A DNA stretch of 64,000 bases. It comes from Betaproteobacteria bacterium UBA5216 (lineage in GTDB: Bacteria; Pseudomonadota; Gammaproteobacteria; Burkholderiales; SG8-41). The notes beneath the pieces were generated by a model. It searched no databases. It was not told the DNA's origin and saw only the letters and a program-made list of their open reading frames with translations. The translations under genes and the position numbers were made by a program. Shown here in pieces: positions 26,156-34,675 of this stretch (positions are counted from its first letter, which is position 1; each line of letters begins with the position of its first letter). The stretch lies in assembly GCA_002412495.1 (NCBI GenBank), contig DHVE01000044.1, positions 100,034-164,033 of the forward strand, written 5' to 3'.

Positions 26156-27100
26156 ATGAAACAACGCCCAATCGGCAACACGTCGCTGAAAGCCACCGCC
26201 GTCGGACTCGGCTGCAACAACTTCGGTCTGCGCATCGACACCGAGGCCTCGCGCGCGGTGATCCACAAAGCGCTCGATCTCGGCATCACCTTCTTTGACA
26301 CCGCCGATGTCTACGGTAACAAAGGCGGATCGGAAACCTGTCTTGGCCAGTTTCTCGGCGCGCGGCGCAAGGACATCGTGCTCGCCTCGAAGTTCGGCAA
26401 CCCGATGGACGACTCAGGCACGATGCAAGGCGCGTCGCGCCGTTACATACTGCAGGCCGTTGAAGCGAGTTTGAAGCGGCTGAAGACCGACTGGATCGAT
26501 ATCTACCAGTTGCATAAATTCGACACCACCGTGCCGCTTGAAGAAACCATGGGCACGTTCGACGATCTAATCAAACAGGGCAAGATTCGCTATGGCGGCA
26601 TTTCCGCGGTGGCCGCGTGGCGCCTGGTGGACCTGCAATGGACAGCGCGCCATCACGGTTACGCGCCGCTCACCACCTGCGAAGTCGAATACAGCCTGCT
26701 CGCGCGCGACCCGGAACGTGAATTGATTCCCGCGATGCAGGCGCACGGCCTGTCGTTGCTGCCCTACTATCCACTCGCCAGCGGGTTTCTCACCGGCAAG
26801 TACCAGCGCAACGCGCCGAAGCCGGAAGGCGCACGCCTCACGAAAGGCAAACGCTACGAAGCAATGTTCATGACCGATGCCAACTGGACGCGCATCGAAA
26901 ACCTGCAAGCGTTTTGCACGCAGCGCGGTCGCACACTGCTGGAATTGGCCTTCAGTTGGCTGGCCGCGCAACCGGTGGTGGCCTGCGTCATCGCCGGTGC
27001 AACCCAACCGGAGCAACTCGAAGCCAATGTAAAAGCGGCGGATTGGGCACTGTCACCCGACGAATTGGCGGAGATCGACCGAATCACCGGTCACGGATAA
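26156..27100 (+). CDS. Aldo/keto reductase
   Basis: A 314-residue NADPH-dependent (beta/alpha)8 oxidoreductase. Numbered from the ATG at 26156, the catalytic tetrad is D48 (FFDTADVYG), Y53, K79 (VLASKFG) and H120 (IYQLHKFD). The late-barrel cofactor segment contains VIAGATQPEQLEAN. A TTG at 26120 sits behind a strong GGAAGGAG, but those bases belong to an intergenic repeat and the extra 12 residues do not fit the family, so the ATG at 26156 with AGGA nearby is preferred. The 3' end overlaps the convergent Bug gene by 10 bp. Carbonyl substrate unknown. Confidence 0.93.
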   Translation: MKQRPIGNTSLKATAVGLGCNNFGLRIDTEASRAVIHKALDLGITFFDTADVYGNKGGSETCLGQFLGARRKDIVLASKFGNPMDDSGTMQGASRRYILQAVEASLKRLKTDWIDIYQLHKFDTTVPLEETMGTFDDLIKQGKIRYGGISAVAAWRLVDLQWTARHHGYAPLTTCEVEYSLLARDPERELIPAMQAHGLSLLPYYPLASGFLTGKYQRNAPKPEGARLTKGKRYEAMFMTDANWTRIENLQAFCTQRGRTLLELAFSWLAAQPVVACVIAGATQPEQLEANVKAADWALSPDELAEIDRITGHG

Positions 27101-28071
27101 ACCACGCCACGCAGCACGCGCCCCAGCGATTCAATCTCGGATTTTATGTGCGTGGCGAACGCCTCGGGCGACTCGCCCTGCGGCACGTAGGCGAGTTCGA
27201 TCAACCGCTTGTTTATCACGGGTTGCTTCAGCGCCGCCACGGTGGCGGAGTGCAACGCCAGCACCGTGTCGCGCGACGTCTTCACCGGCAGCAAAAATCC
27301 GTGCCAGAACCCGGATTGATAACCGGGGTAACCCAACTCCGCCACCGTCGCGTACTCGGGCAGCAGCGGCACGCGTTTCGAACTGGTCACCGCGAGCGCG
27401 CGCAGCTTGCCCTGCTTCACCATCGGCAGCGTGTTGGCGAGCGGCGCGAAGTAAACCGAAGTCTCGCCCGACAGAATGGATGTCAAAGCTTCGCCACCCG
27501 CGCGATACGGCACCTGCACGAGATCTATCGCGGCCTGCCGTTTAAACAGTTCCGTCGCCAGATAGGTGGGCGTGCCGGTGCCGCCCGACGCATAGTTGAT
27601 CGCGCCCGGCCGCTGCTTCGCGAGCTTGACCAACTCCGCCACCGACTTGACCGGCAACGAAGGGTGCACCACCAAAATGGCGGGCGACGAACCCAACAGC
27701 GTCACTGGCGCGAAGTCGCGCACGAAATCGTACGGCAGCTTGGGATAGATCGACACATTCGCCGCATGCGCGACATTGCCGAACAGCACGGTGTAGCCAT
27801 CGGGTGCCGCGCGCGCGGCCAGTTCCGCGCCGATGTTGCCCGCCGCCCCGGCGCGGTTGTCGATAACCACTTGCTGGCCGACCACCTCGGCGAGCCCACC
27901 CGCGACCGTGCGCGCAATGATGTCCGATCCGCTGCCCGCGGAAAACGGCACGATCAGTCGCACCGGCTTTGCGGGATAGGTTTGCGTGGCGGCGCTCGCG
28001 GACATCAAGGCGGCGATGCCCGCGAGCACGCCAGGCCCCAGCCTCTTCAATCGCGAAATAAACATAACCAT
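27091..28071 (-). CDS. Bug/TctC-type substrate-binding protein
   Basis: A 326-residue protein with mature sequence YPAKPVRLIVPFSAGSGSDIIA; the ligand loop is the AGSGSD variant with Asp retained. Three starts compete: ATG 28071, ATG 28065, or TTG 28050, which would give the compact signal peptide MKRLGPGVLAGIAALMSASA. The first two overlap the 27-nt AT-rich motif copy B; the TTG would place that motif 15 bases upstream, as in other copies. No Shine-Dalgarno decides it. The gene follows the double-CMD gene by 25 bp and is probably cotranscribed with it. Confidence 0.9.
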   Translation of the reverse strand: MVMFISRLKRLGPGVLAGIAALMSASAATQTYPAKPVRLIVPFSAGSGSDIIARTVAGGLAEVVGQQVVIDNRAGAAGNIGAELAARAAPDGYTVLFGNVAHAANVSIYPKLPYDFVRDFAPVTLLGSSPAILVVHPSLPVKSVAELVKLAKQRPGAINYASGGTGTPTYLATELFKRQAAIDLVQVPYRAGGEALTSILSGETSVYFAPLANTLPMVKQGKLRALAVTSSKRVPLLPEYATVAELGYPGYQSGFWHGFLLPVKTSRDTVLALHSATVAALKQPVINKRLIELAYVPQGESPEAFATHIKSEIESLGRVLRGVVYP

Positions 28072-28091
28072 TTGTTTTATAACAATATTTA
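28065..28091 (-). promoter_or_regulatory. 27-nt AT-rich motif, copy B
   Basis: Same length and order as copy A (22 of 27 positions identical by eye): TAACCAT, core TTGTTTTATAACAA, end TATTTA. The core is a perfect 5-bp dyad, TTGTT/AACAA, around TTAT. It lies between the double-CMD gene stop and the Bug gene and overlaps the two ATG start candidates of the latter. Confidence 0.55.
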
Positions 28092-28096
28092 AGAGA

Positions 28097-29032
28097 TCAT
28101 TGCAGTGGCAACGGCAACTGCGTATCGGTCAGTTCCGCTTCACGGCCCTGCTCTTTCAGCGCGCGTTCCAGAATCACCATCGCGCGCATGCAGCGCGGCA
28201 TGCCCCAGTACTGGGTGGATTGCACCGCCACTTCCTGCACCTCGCGCGCGGTGGCGCCGAACAACAACGCGGCGCGCACGTGGTTTTCGCCCTGCGCCAT
28301 TTCATCCAGCGCGATACACACGCCCACCACGCACAGCAGGCGCGTCTTGTCGTCGAGCACGCCACGCACATACAGGCCGGCATAAATAAAATCCAGCCAG
28401 AATTTCAGAAAATTCTGATCCACGCGATCAAGACGCGTCACCGTCTCCGCGTGATGCGTGGGTTGCAAACGCAGCCCGGCGCTGATGCCGTGCCAGCCGT
28501 ATTTTTTGAGCATCGCTTCGCGTGTGGGAAAACGTTCGTCCGCCACGCGCCAGGTACCGCGCTCGGCCTCCAGATTGCGTTCCGCGTTGCGGCCCTCGGC
28601 CGGTGGCTGCGTGGCGGTGAGTTCGCTCATGCGCCCGAGTTCGGTGACGATGCCGTGAAACAGCCGTGCCGCACGATTGATTTTCGGCATGCCCACATAC
28701 ACCGAGGTCTGCAACAGAATTTCCAGAAGGTCGCGCGGCGTCACAATGCCGTTCAGCGCCGCGCGCATCGCGCTTTCCAGATACTCCATCTCGCCCATGG
28801 CCGCGCATTGCGCGATCAACACCAGCAATCGCGTGCGTTCGTCGAGCACGCCGCGCCGCATCAATCCGCCATAGGAAAATTCCAGATTCAGCCGTGTGTA
28901 TTGCGGGTCCATTTCATCGCGCCACGACATCACTGCCGAAAAATCGCCGGGATGCATGCGTAGTACCTGCTCGATGGCCTGTTCGCCGTATTTCGCCTTG
29001 AGCGCGCGGATTTGATCGTCGTCGTGTGCCAT
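28097..29032 (-). CDS. Double carboxymuconolactone-decarboxylase (CMD)-domain protein
   Basis: A 311-residue protein from the ATG at 29032; codons up to 29122 are not protein-like. It has two CMD/AhpD-like halves. The first contains GVLDERTRLLVLIAQCAAMGEMEYLESAMRAALNG and the second GVLDDKTRLLCVVGVCIALDEMAQGENHVRAALLFG. Each ends in a PR-E-(I/V)-x-E-(I/V) helix and a YVGMP or YWGMP turn. The CxxC redox pair of AhpD is absent, so a peroxidase role is unlikely; a decarboxylase or isomerase-like role in acid catabolism is possible. A paralogue of the same double design lies at 35626-36549. It forms an operon with the downstream Bug gene. Confidence 0.85.
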   Translation of the reverse strand: MAHDDDQIRALKAKYGEQAIEQVLRMHPGDFSAVMSWRDEMDPQYTRLNLEFSYGGLMRRGVLDERTRLLVLIAQCAAMGEMEYLESAMRAALNGIVTPRDLLEILLQTSVYVGMPKINRAARLFHGIVTELGRMSELTATQPPAEGRNAERNLEAERGTWRVADERFPTREAMLKKYGWHGISAGLRLQPTHHAETVTRLDRVDQNFLKFWLDFIYAGLYVRGVLDDKTRLLCVVGVCIALDEMAQGENHVRAALLFGATAREVQEVAVQSTQYWGMPRCMRAMVILERALKEQGREAELTDTQLPLPLQ

Positions 29033-29181
29033 GGGTTTTGTTTTCTCGCGTTGCGGGGTTGCGGTGAATTTTACCCGCCATCCGTCAAAAACACGTAAGC
29101 ACGCAAACTCGCAAACGTGCACGAGCCGCTTGTCAGTTGCTATCCGCCAAGGTAGCCTGTCCGCTTGAACGGGAGGCTCTC

Positions 29182-30147
29182 ATGCGGCACACAACGATAC
29201 TCTGGCTCTTCACGCTTCTTAACCTGATTCCGGCGGCGGCCGCGCAACCTTATCCCAGTCGCCCGATACGCGCGGTGGTTCCGCTGGCGCCGGGCGGCGG
29301 CACCGACACCGTCGGCAGACTGGTCATGAGCAAACTCAGTGAGTTGCTGGGCCAGCAAATCGTCGTCGACAATCGTGGCGGCGGTGGCGGCACGGTCGGC
29401 ACCGATCTGGTCGCCAAGGCCGCGCCGGATGGCTACACCATACTCATGGGGTCGATTACCACCAACGCAGTCAATTCCGTGCTCTACAAAAAACTGCCGT
29501 ATGACCATATCCGCGATTTCGCCGCTATATCAATGGTCGGCACGGTGCCCAATGCGCTGGTGGTTCATCCCAGCGTGCCCGCCAAGACCATGAAGGAATT
29601 CATTGCGCTCGCCAAGGCCAGTCCGGGCAAGGTCGCCTACGGCTCATCGGGCATCGGCAGCGCCCCGCACCTGTCGATGGAACTGATCAAAAGCATGGCC
29701 GGCATCACCATGACGCACGTGCCCTACAAGGGCGCCGGCGCCGCCGTGGCCGATGTGCTGGGCGGACAGATTCAGGCGCTGTGTTCCAGCCTGGCAGGAC
29801 TGTTGCCGCACATCAAATCGGGGCGCGTCAGGGCGCTGGGCGTCACCACCTCCGGACGCAATCCGCAATTGCCCGATGTGCCGACCATCGCCGAGTCAGC
29901 GCTGCCGGGCTACGAGGTCGTTATCTGGTATGCGCTGTTCGCACCTGCACGCACCCCGGCGGCAGTAATCGCCAGGCTTAATATGGAAACAGTGAAGGCG
30001 CTGAATTCGGCGGATCTCAAGGATCGCCTGACGCAGCAGGGCCTGGATGTAACGTCCTCGACGCCCTACGCGCTGTCAGCCTATGTCAAGTCCGAAACTG
30101 CAAAGTGGGCAAAAGTCGCGCGGGATTCGGGCGCGCAACTTGAGTAG
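29182..30147 (+). CDS. Bug/TctC-type substrate-binding protein
   Basis: A 321-residue protein. The ATG at 29182 has GGGAGG (29171-29176) at good spacing and opens a signal peptide (MRHTTILWLFTLLNLIPAAA, cleavage near AAQ); the ATG at 29137 would add 15 non-family residues. The ligand loop VPLAPGGGTD is canonical and is followed by VDNRGGGGGTVGTDLVAKAAPDGYTI. Single-gene unit, divergent from the double-CMD gene and convergent (31 bp) with the PilZ-like gene. Confidence 0.93.
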   Translation: MRHTTILWLFTLLNLIPAAAAQPYPSRPIRAVVPLAPGGGTDTVGRLVMSKLSELLGQQIVVDNRGGGGGTVGTDLVAKAAPDGYTILMGSITTNAVNSVLYKKLPYDHIRDFAAISMVGTVPNALVVHPSVPAKTMKEFIALAKASPGKVAYGSSGIGSAPHLSMELIKSMAGITMTHVPYKGAGAAVADVLGGQIQALCSSLAGLLPHIKSGRVRALGVTTSGRNPQLPDVPTIAESALPGYEVVIWYALFAPARTPAAVIARLNMETVKALNSADLKDRLTQQGLDVTSSTPYALSAYVKSETAKWAKVARDSGAQLE

Positions 30148-30178
30148 GCAATGCCCGCGCCTTCATTACCCTGATGCA

Positions 30179-31726
30179 TCAAAGCGATTTGACGATCTTG
30201 AAGGTTGTCAGATCAAATTCATCGCCCTCTTCGGCCACAGACACCGGCGTCAGCAAGTAATGCTTGCCGCGCACCGCGAGACGGGCGGACTTACCGGCGA
30301 GATAACTACCCGAACGCAGTAATAACCGGATGTGTCCGTTGGCGTCGGGCTTGTTGGAGAGCAACACGGCATTGTTGGTATTGCCCGCGGCCACCACGGG
30401 CTTGTCGCCCTCGCCCAGCGTGAAACGCACCGCCACGGCGATCTTGCTCAACACCTCGATGCCGACGCGGCGCTGACCGTTTTTGTCGCGGTGCGTGCGT
30501 CGCAGCACGCCCACGCGGGATGTGGCCTGCCCTTCGGCGCACACTCCGATCACCGCACCTACTTTGACCCAATCCCCCTTGGCCGTGGGGATGGTTGCAC
30601 CATAACCGCCGTCGCTCGCGTTGACAACCACCCAGCTCTCCGATTGCGCCGGCGTTACAAACTCCAGCGAATCGCTGTCGGAGCCGGCATCGATCCACGC
30701 CACGGCCTCGTTGAATCCCGGCACGATGGTGAGCCGGGTCGCCAATTGCAGCCGCGGCGCGCGGCGTTCCGGTGGCGCATCCGACCAATAGCGGCCTATA
30801 TGCAGCACGACGTTGGTCACGGTCTTGAGATCGAACATGCCGCCGAGATTCAGGTCTTCCGGCACGCGGCCTTGCTTGCCGATGAATTGCGCGATTTCGA
30901 TCAATGCCTTGCGGCCGGCCCCAGGGCCAAAGTAACGCACCGTATGGCCCGCGCGGGCGTTCTTGGTCACGCGCGCCGGCGGCACATGCATCGCCAGATC
31001 AAAACAGAATCCCCGGCCGGGCGCTTGCGCGGCATCGATCGTGCCCAGACGCGCCAGGTACGCCACCACGCGTTCGGCGATTTGCAGCTTGATGGGCGTT
31101 AGCGCATCGGGTGACGACACCACGAGCAACAGCGCCTTGAGCATTTCTTCCTGCGCGCTCGACTGGCCGTGAGCGCCCGGATAAACCGCGGTTTGCGTGC
31201 GCGCGAAGCCACGGCTCTCGGCGAACAGATAGGTGCGGCCGAGATCATCCCAGATGCGGTCTTCGATGGCCTCATAACGCAGCAGACGCCACTTGATCTG
31301 CACCGTGATCGAGCGCAGCGTGCGACCCACGATACGCGGCAATTCTTTTTCAAAGCCGGACGGCGCATGACCTGCCTGATAGGCCTTCAGGCAAAACAGA
31401 TAGGCGTCACCAAGACTGCGCCAGTACCCGAAAAATGCATGCCACAGGCGCATTTCATACAGCTTCTGCAGGCGCGGTGCGTCCAGATATTCCGGCGCAA
31501 CCGCATGCCAGTGCGCCTTGAGGCCGCGGTCGATAAGTTCCAGCAGTTCAAGGCGATAGTCGAGCTTGAAACCCACCTCGCGATTGATGGAGACCAGCCA
31601 CGAGGCCGCGTCTTCGAGGGCACGCACGGAATCGCCGCGCGGCAGCCCGTCCACCATGCCGCGCGCCTTTTTGAGATCGGCCATCGGATGGTCGATCTTG
31701 CGTCCCGCCAGCCAGTTCAGCGCCAT
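30179..31726 (-). CDS. PilZ-like (possible cyclic-di-GMP-binding) regulatory protein
   Basis: A 515-residue protein. The ATG at 31726 has a strong AAGGAG upstream; the frame continues to 32185 only because it is antisense-compatible with the MaoC gene. Residues 1-310 are mostly helical and begin MALNWLAGRKIDHP, a style of helical protein often annotated in betaproteobacteria without a known role. Near residues 321-325 and 369-374 are RRAPR and NASDGG. These match the PilZ motif RxxxR...[D/N]xSxxG, though the spacing between them is longer than usual. The strand pair GAVIGVCA and RRVGIEVL is compatible with the PilZ beta-barrel. A c-di-GMP sensor at the end of a catabolic operon would be unexpected. 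Binding is inferred from the motif only. Confidence 0.6.
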   Translation of the reverse strand: MALNWLAGRKIDHPMADLKKARGMVDGLPRGDSVRALEDAASWLVSINREVGFKLDYRLELLELIDRGLKAHWHAVAPEYLDAPRLQKLYEMRLWHAFFGYWRSLGDAYLFCLKAYQAGHAPSGFEKELPRIVGRTLRSITVQIKWRLLRYEAIEDRIWDDLGRTYLFAESRGFARTQTAVYPGAHGQSSAQEEMLKALLLVVSSPDALTPIKLQIAERVVAYLARLGTIDAAQAPGRGFCFDLAMHVPPARVTKNARAGHTVRYFGPGAGRKALIEIAQFIGKQGRVPEDLNLGGMFDLKTVTNVVLHIGRYWSDAPPERRAPRLQLATRLTIVPGFNEAVAWIDAGSDSDSLEFVTPAQSESWVVVNASDGGYGATIPTAKGDWVKVGAVIGVCAEGQATSRVGVLRRTHRDKNGQRRVGIEVLSKIAVAVRFTLGEGDKPVVAAGNTNNAVLLSNKPDANGHIRLLLRSGSYLAGKSARLAVRGKHYLLTPVSVAEEGDEFDLTTFKIVKSL

Positions 31727-31758
31727 GATGACTCGCTCCTTGTTGTTGGCCGGTGGCG

Positions 31759-32208
31759 TCAGACCGGCTTGCGTTTCAGCAAGAACGCCTGCACGGCATC
31801 CTGCACCATCTCGCCGCGCTGATTGAACACCTGCAACTGGCGCTTCATGATGCCGCGGTCGGCGCGCGAGGATTCGCGCTTTTCGAGCACCTTCAATTTC
31901 GCGTGAATCGTGTCGCCCGCCTTTACCGGGTTGGTAAATTTTAAGCTGTCGAATCCGAGAAACGCAATCAGCGTGTCGTCGTAGAGGTGCAACTGAAAAA
32001 TCAGACCGGCGGCAATCGCATACACCAGCGGGCCGTGCGCGATGCGTGTGCCAAACTGTGTGGTTTTGCAATATTCCTCGTTGATGTGCAGCGGGTTGTA
32101 ATCGCCCGACAAGCCCGCGAACGTCACGATGTCCGCCTCGGTCACCGTGCGCGCGGGACTTTCGAACTCCGCGCCGACGTTCCATTCTTCCCAGTACATG
32201 CCTCGCAT
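31759..32208 (-). CDS. MaoC-family (R)-specific enoyl-CoA hydratase
   Basis: A 149-residue single hot-dog-fold hydratase. The catalytic block is FAGLSGDYNPLHINEEYC, with the Asp and His of the D-x-N-P-x-H hydratase motif, followed by IAHGPLVYAIAAGLI. KFTNPVKAGDTI is the next conserved strand. Such proteins hydrate 2-enoyl-CoA or mesaconyl-type CoA esters. In the operon it sits after an acyl-CoA dehydrogenase and a CoA-transferase, exactly where a hydratase is needed before CitE-type cleavage. AGGGA precedes the ATG at 32208; an ATG at 32199 is possible. Confidence 0.92.
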   Translation of the reverse strand: MRGMYWEEWNVGAEFESPARTVTEADIVTFAGLSGDYNPLHINEEYCKTTQFGTRIAHGPLVYAIAAGLIFQLHLYDDTLIAFLGFDSLKFTNPVKAGDTIHAKLKVLEKRESSRADRGIMKRQLQVFNQRGEMVQDAVQAFLLKRKPV

Positions 32209-32218
32209 GGATATTCCC

Positions 32219-32247
32219 TAACTTTATGTTTATAAAAGGTTATTTTA
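32219..32247 (-). promoter_or_regulatory. 27-nt AT-rich motif, divergent copy C
   Basis: TAACTTTATGTTTATAAAA followed by an ATTTTA end. It keeps TAAC, TGTTT and the terminal ATTTTA but loses the right half of the dyad and is two bases longer. It begins 11 bases upstream of the MaoC start and overlaps the stop of the CoA-transferase gene. Confidence 0.4.
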
Positions 32248-33430
32248 TAACGCCGGATTGACGCAACCGCGCGATGCGTTCGGCGGGCAAGGCCAGCAAT
32301 TCACGCAGTACGGCATCGGTATGTTCGCCCAGCAACGGTGCGGGATTGGAAATGGTTTTGCCCGCGCCGTCAAACTTGATCGGATTGCCCGGCATACGCA
32401 CGCGCCCTACTTGCGGATGATCATACTCAACGATCATCTCGCGCTCCGCCACTGGCGGCTCGGCAAACGCGCCGGCCAAATCATTCACCGGCGCGGCGGG
32501 CACGTCGGCTTCGTAGAGCTTTTCCAGCCACGCTTTCACCGTGCGTTGACGCAATATGTTTTCGAGCAATGGCACGATGATATCTCGATGTTCCAGCCGT
32601 TTGGGGTTGGTGGCGAAGCGCGGATCATCGGCGAGTTCGGGGTGTTCGAGCACCACACAGAGCTTTTTCCAGAAATTTTCCTGGCGCGTGGCGATAACCA
32701 GGTAACCATCCTTGGCGGCGAACGCCTGCCACGGCACGGTGAATTCGTGCGCCGTGCCCTGTGGCGTGGGCACTTCACCGGCGGTCAGGTAATGCGTGGC
32801 CATGTAGCTCAGCAGATTCAACATGCCGTCGAACATCGAGGTTTCGACGCGGCACCCCTTGCCGGTCTTCTCGCGCTGATACAGCGCGGCCAGCACTGCC
32901 TCGCACGAAAAAATGCCGCCGCTCATATCCGCGAGCGGAATACCGACGCGCGCCGGCGGCCGCCCCGGCTCGCCGGTGATCGACAAGTAGCCGCTGATGG
33001 ATTGAATCACCAGATCCAGCGCCGGGAAATCCTTGTACGCGCCGTCGCTGCCAAAACCGGTGACGGAACATTGAATGATGCGCGGATTGATCTTTGACAA
33101 GGTCGCGTAATCCGCCTGCAACCTTTCCAGCACCCCCGCGCGAAAATTATCGATCACCACGTCCGACACTTTCACCAGATCATGAAACAGCGCGCGCCCT
33201 TCCTCGGACTTGAGGTTGATGACGATGCTTTTTTTATTGCGATTGAAGGTGAGGAACAGCGTGCTGATGCCCTTGTACGGCGCCACCGAAGGTATACGCC
33301 CCAGGTCGCCTTCCGGCGTTTCGATTTTGATGACCTCGGCGCCCAGATCGGTCAGCACCTGGCTGCCATAGGTGCCGGCGATGATCTGGCCGAGTTCGAG
33401 GATGCGCACACCTTCCAGCGGATGTGGCAT
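32240..33430 (-). CDS. Family III CoA-transferase (CaiB/BaiF)
   Basis: A 396-residue enzyme with LEGVRILELGQIIAGTYG, LTDLGAEVIKIETPEGD, VVIDNFRAGVLERL, CSVTGFGSDG and the catalytic D168 in GIPLADMSGG. It is similar in design to the enzyme at 17830 but clearly a different paralogue. It begins immediately at the end of the acyl-CoA dehydrogenase gene (no intergenic base), so it is translated from the same message. In the pathway it would activate a free acid to its CoA ester using another CoA thioester. Confidence 0.93.
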   Translation of the reverse strand: MPHPLEGVRILELGQIIAGTYGSQVLTDLGAEVIKIETPEGDLGRIPSVAPYKGISTLFLTFNRNKKSIVINLKSEEGRALFHDLVKVSDVVIDNFRAGVLERLQADYATLSKINPRIIQCSVTGFGSDGAYKDFPALDLVIQSISGYLSITGEPGRPPARVGIPLADMSGGIFSCEAVLAALYQREKTGKGCRVETSMFDGMLNLLSYMATHYLTAGEVPTPQGTAHEFTVPWQAFAAKDGYLVIATRQENFWKKLCVVLEHPELADDPRFATNPKRLEHRDIIVPLLENILRQRTVKAWLEKLYEADVPAAPVNDLAGAFAEPPVAEREMIVEYDHPQVGRVRMPGNPIKFDGAGKTISNPAPLLGEHTDAVLRELLALPAERIARLRQSGVIK

Positions 33431-34585
33431 TTAAAGCCCCAACCCGCGCGCAATGATATTGCGCTGGATCTCCGACGTGCCCGCGCCGATGGTGGCCAGA
33501 CGCGAATCGCGGAAAAACCGCTGCATCGGGTATTCCATGCAGTATCCGTAACCGCCAAGTATTTGCAGGCCCATATCCGACACGGCCTTGTAGGTTTCGC
33601 CAGTGTGCAACTTCACCACCGCCGCGTCGTGGCGCGTGGCCTTGCCCTGATCCATCAGCCACGCGAAGCGATAAACCATGGTGCGCGAAATATCGAGCAT
33701 CATTTTCATGTCGGCGAGCTTGTGCGAGACAGCCTGAAACTCGCCGATGGTTTTGCCGAACTGCTTGCGCGTCTTGGCGTAGTTCAATGCATATTCAAAC
33801 GCGGCGGTGGCCGCCCCGGTGCGCGCCGCCGACAGGCACAGCCGCTCATACCAGATGTAGGCATCCACCGAGCGCCAGCCTTCGCCCACCTTGCCCAGCA
33901 CTGCGGTTTTCGGAACCTGCACGTCGTTGTAAAACACCTGCGTGGTGCCGATGGCCCGTTGTCCCAACGTTTTTATTTTTTTGATGTCGATGCCGGGCAG
34001 CTTGGTGTCGATCAGAAAATTCGTGATGCCTTCGTGCTTTTTCCCGGTGCTGGCAGTGCGCGCAATCAGCAGGCACAGTTCACTGCAATCCATGCCCGAG
34101 GTGAACACCTTTTGCCCGTTAATCAGGTAGCCGCCTTCGTGTTCGGTGGCCTTGGTGGTGAGCGCCGCCGCATCCGAACCCGAATGCGGCTCGGTGATGC
34201 CGAAGCACACCGCGATTTCGCCCTTGGCGACGCGCGGCAGGATGGATGCTTTTTGCTCCGGTGTGCCATCGCGCATTACCGCGTAGCCGCCATAGGTCAG
34301 CGTGCGGAATACCCACATCGCGAGTTCCTCGAACGCGTAACCGCATTCTTCAAGCAGGATCGCAAGATCAATCGCGTTGCCGCTGGTATTTTGCGCGCTG
34401 CCTCCGTATTCGGGCGGCACGATCAAACCAAACCAGCCTGCTTTCGCCAACGCGTCATAGGCTTCGCGCGGCGGACGCGCGTCTTCGTCACATTTCGCGG
34501 CATAGTCAGGCGGACATGCTTTGCCTAGCAGTGCGCGCAGATGCTCGCGGATTTGGTTTTGTTCGGGGGTGAATGAATAATCCAT
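33431..34585 (-). CDS. Acyl-CoA dehydrogenase with isovaleryl-type catalytic Glu position
   Basis: A 384-residue FAD flavoenzyme. The family blocks are present: ECGYAFEELA, CFGITEPHSGSD, TSGMDCSELCL, KTRKQFGKTIGEFQ and LQILGGYGYCMEYPMQRFFR. In medium-chain enzymes the catalytic base lies in Y-E-G-T; here the segment is ATIGAGTSEIQR, with Ala in that place. A Glu at residue 247 (YIWYERLC) aligns with the alternative base on helix G used by isovaleryl-CoA dehydrogenase. A branched or dicarboxylic acyl-CoA is therefore plausible. It is in an operon with CoA-transferase, MaoC and CitE-like genes. Confidence 0.92.
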   Translation of the reverse strand: MDYSFTPEQNQIREHLRALLGKACPPDYAAKCDEDARPPREAYDALAKAGWFGLIVPPEYGGSAQNTSGNAIDLAILLEECGYAFEELAMWVFRTLTYGGYAVMRDGTPEQKASILPRVAKGEIAVCFGITEPHSGSDAAALTTKATEHEGGYLINGQKVFTSGMDCSELCLLIARTASTGKKHEGITNFLIDTKLPGIDIKKIKTLGQRAIGTTQVFYNDVQVPKTAVLGKVGEGWRSVDAYIWYERLCLSAARTGAATAAFEYALNYAKTRKQFGKTIGEFQAVSHKLADMKMMLDISRTMVYRFAWLMDQGKATRHDAAVVKLHTGETYKAVSDMGLQILGGYGYCMEYPMQRFFRDSRLATIGAGTSEIQRNIIARGLGL

Positions 34586-34624
34586 GGAATCCCAGTTGAC
34601 CTACGTAGCCTTAACCACCAAACC

Positions 34625-34652
34625 CGTCATTCTGGCAAAAGCCGGAATGACG
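34625..34652. repeat. Short dispersed hairpin
   Basis: CGTCATTCTGGC, loop AAAA, GCCGGAATGACG: a 12-bp stem with one T/G position, between the CitE-like gene stop and the acyl-CoA dehydrogenase start. The CGTCATTCC-type end is typical of dispersed intergenic repeats in betaproteobacteria. The first arm of the 19095 palindrome (cgTTCCCG) has a similar end. Possible mRNA processing site within the operon. Confidence 0.75.
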
Positions 34653-34675
34653 GTGCGGGGTCGGTAAGAATGCAC

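Noticed and set aside
31727..32185. N-terminal extension of the PilZ-like gene
   Set aside because: It is an alternate frame over the MaoC gene on the same strand; AAGGAG lies before the ATG at 31726.
33182..34528. 448-codon plus-strand frame opposite the acyl-CoA dehydrogenase
   Set aside because: Mirror frame of a conserved gene; no family features.
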